A stretch of 6,735 nt of DNA from Lachnospiraceae bacterium. GTDB lineage: Bacteria > Bacillota_A > Clostridia > Lachnospirales > Lachnospiraceae. How positions within the stretch are numbered: the first letter of the stretch is position 1; each line of letters starts with the position of its first letter. The DNA is taken from assembly GCA_024691045.1 (NCBI GenBank), contig JAILOC010000041.1, positions 1 through 6,735 on the forward strand, read 5' to 3'. Made by a program: the position numbers and the translations under genes. Below, in pieces: positions 5,915 through 6,735 of this stretch. The notes under the pieces are model-generated. The model was not told the origin of the DNA. It searched no databases and saw nothing but the letters and a program-made list of their open reading frames with translations.

Positions 5915-6735
5915 TATTTTTTGCACAGCAGGACGCTTACATCAGACTGTGTTCCGAGGGTTCCGCCGCTCTCCAGCAGGGAGACCGAAAAACCGTAGGA
6001 ATTCAGGTTTTCCGTAACCGTTTCCACAGCAGAATCCTGCCAGACCAGATAAAACCTGTCCTCTTCCGGAATGCTGTAGAAAAACTGGGCATTTTCGATC
6101 TTGACTGTCGTATCCGGGAAATAACATCCCGCTATGGTAAACTCCTCCTGCTCTATGTCCGAATAGATCACTTCGCCGTAAGGTATCTTTACAAGTGCAA
6201 GAAAAGTCTCTGTCTTGTATGAAAAATCGGCCTGAAGGGCTACGCTTTCTTTGTAAGTTCCGAAGCAGGTCATAATAAGGCTTGCCGAGAAGAATGCAGC
6301 GCAAAAGGAAGACACCGCGATCCTCTTATTCTCGGAACCGGTTATCTGGGAAACGATCCTTTCGATCGCAAGCCCAAAGAGAAGCCAGCCTATTCCCGAA
6401 AGCGGATAAATGAACCTTGACAGAAACATCGGCCGTACAAATTCAGAGACCGCAGCGCCTGTAAGGAAGGTGATTCCTATAATTGCGATACCGGAAATGA
6501 TGAAGTAAAGCTCGCTGAAGAGGGTCTTCTTTTTATCCTCAAATTCGCGTGACTTTCTCAGATCGAGGACATTAATGACTATCATCACAAGTATCAGGAA
6601 AAAAGCGGGGATATAGTATCTCTTAAGCCCGAAGATCTCACGCATCGTCTCATCGAAATGCGAATACCCCTCGGCCCACCAGCCGCCGGACCTGACGCCG
6701 AAATTCCTGATCATCACACCCAGCCATGGCAGGTA
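5911..6735 (-). CDS. Multi-spanning membrane protein, probable GT39/PMT-like glycosyltransferase, C-terminal part
   Basis: The frame is open to the right edge; 274 residues are visible and the N-terminus, where the catalytic Asp of such enzymes would be, is missing. An internal GTG at 6717 could serve as a start, but the preceding residues YLPWLG in the same frame resemble the YLPWL motif of GT39-like (GT-C fold) polyprenyl-phosphate-sugar-dependent glycosyltransferases, so I treat the gene as truncated by the window. About four hydrophobic segments are visible (residues 40-57, 76-97, 107-125, 138-157), including SRFIYPLSGIGWLLFGLAI, which resembles the R(Y/F)-x-P-L segment of these enzymes. 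A soluble tail of about 115 residues follows, probably outside the membrane. If correct, it would transfer sugars at the outer face of the membrane, in cell-envelope glycan or protein glycosylation. Its stop codon lies inside the -35 box of the next transcription unit, and no terminator is seen after it. Confidence 0.65.
   Translation of the reverse strand, partial: YLPWLGVMIRNFGVRSGGWWAEGYSHFDETMREIFGLKRYYIPAFFLILVMIVINVLDLRKSREFEDKKKTLFSELYFIISGIAIIGITFLTGAAVSEFVRPMFLSRFIYPLSGIGWLLFGLAIERIVSQITGSENKRIAVSSFCAAFFSASLIMTCFGTYKESVALQADFSYKTETFLALVKIPYGEVIYSDIEQEEFTIAGCYFPDTTVKIENAQFFYSIPEEDRFYLVWQDSAVETVTENLNSYGFSVSLLESGGTLGTQSDVSVLLCKKY

Overview
The window looks like chromosomal DNA of a low-to-moderate GC Clostridia-type Firmicute, possibly Lachnospiraceae-like. 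The evidence is a Firmicute-style PheS with a CxxC-x4-CxxC insertion, a pheS-pheT pair with strong purine-rich ribosome binding sites, a clostridial-type M18 aminopeptidase, and an RNA that folds like a Gram-positive 6S RNA. The taxon is an inference from protein and RNA character; no database search was possible.

Everything I can support lies on the minus strand, so transcription runs from the high coordinates to the low ones. In that order: (1) the C-terminal part of a multi-membrane-spanning, GT39/PMT-like glycosyltransferase-type protein, cut by the right edge (5911-6735); (2) a near-consensus housekeeping promoter whose -35 box overlaps that gene's stop codon, driving a non-coding RNA of about 170 nt, best explained as 6S RNA/SsrS (about 5711-5879); (3) a possible 8-codon leader ORF whose stop overlaps the start of the next gene; (4) a YihY/BrkB-family membrane protein (4705-5673); (5) pheS (3653-4672) and (6) pheT (1166-3586), the two subunits of phenylalanyl-tRNA synthetase; (7) an M18 zinc aminopeptidase, cut by the left edge (1-1070).

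The gaps from yihY to pheS (32 nt), pheS to pheT (66 nt) and pheT to the aminopeptidase (95 nt) contain no convincing terminator or promoter. The block from 5879 to 1 may therefore be one long transcription unit headed by the 6S RNA, although internal promoters cannot be excluded. No T-box leader is seen upstream of pheS, although clostridial pheST operons often have one.

The protein genes are ordinary housekeeping genes and I see no mobile element, CRISPR array or defence system. The most interesting part is the 240-nt stretch at 5670-5914. It packs a promoter embedded in a stop codon, a structured 6S-like RNA with a mutually exclusive alternative hairpin, and a tiny ORF apparently coupled to the membrane-protein gene.
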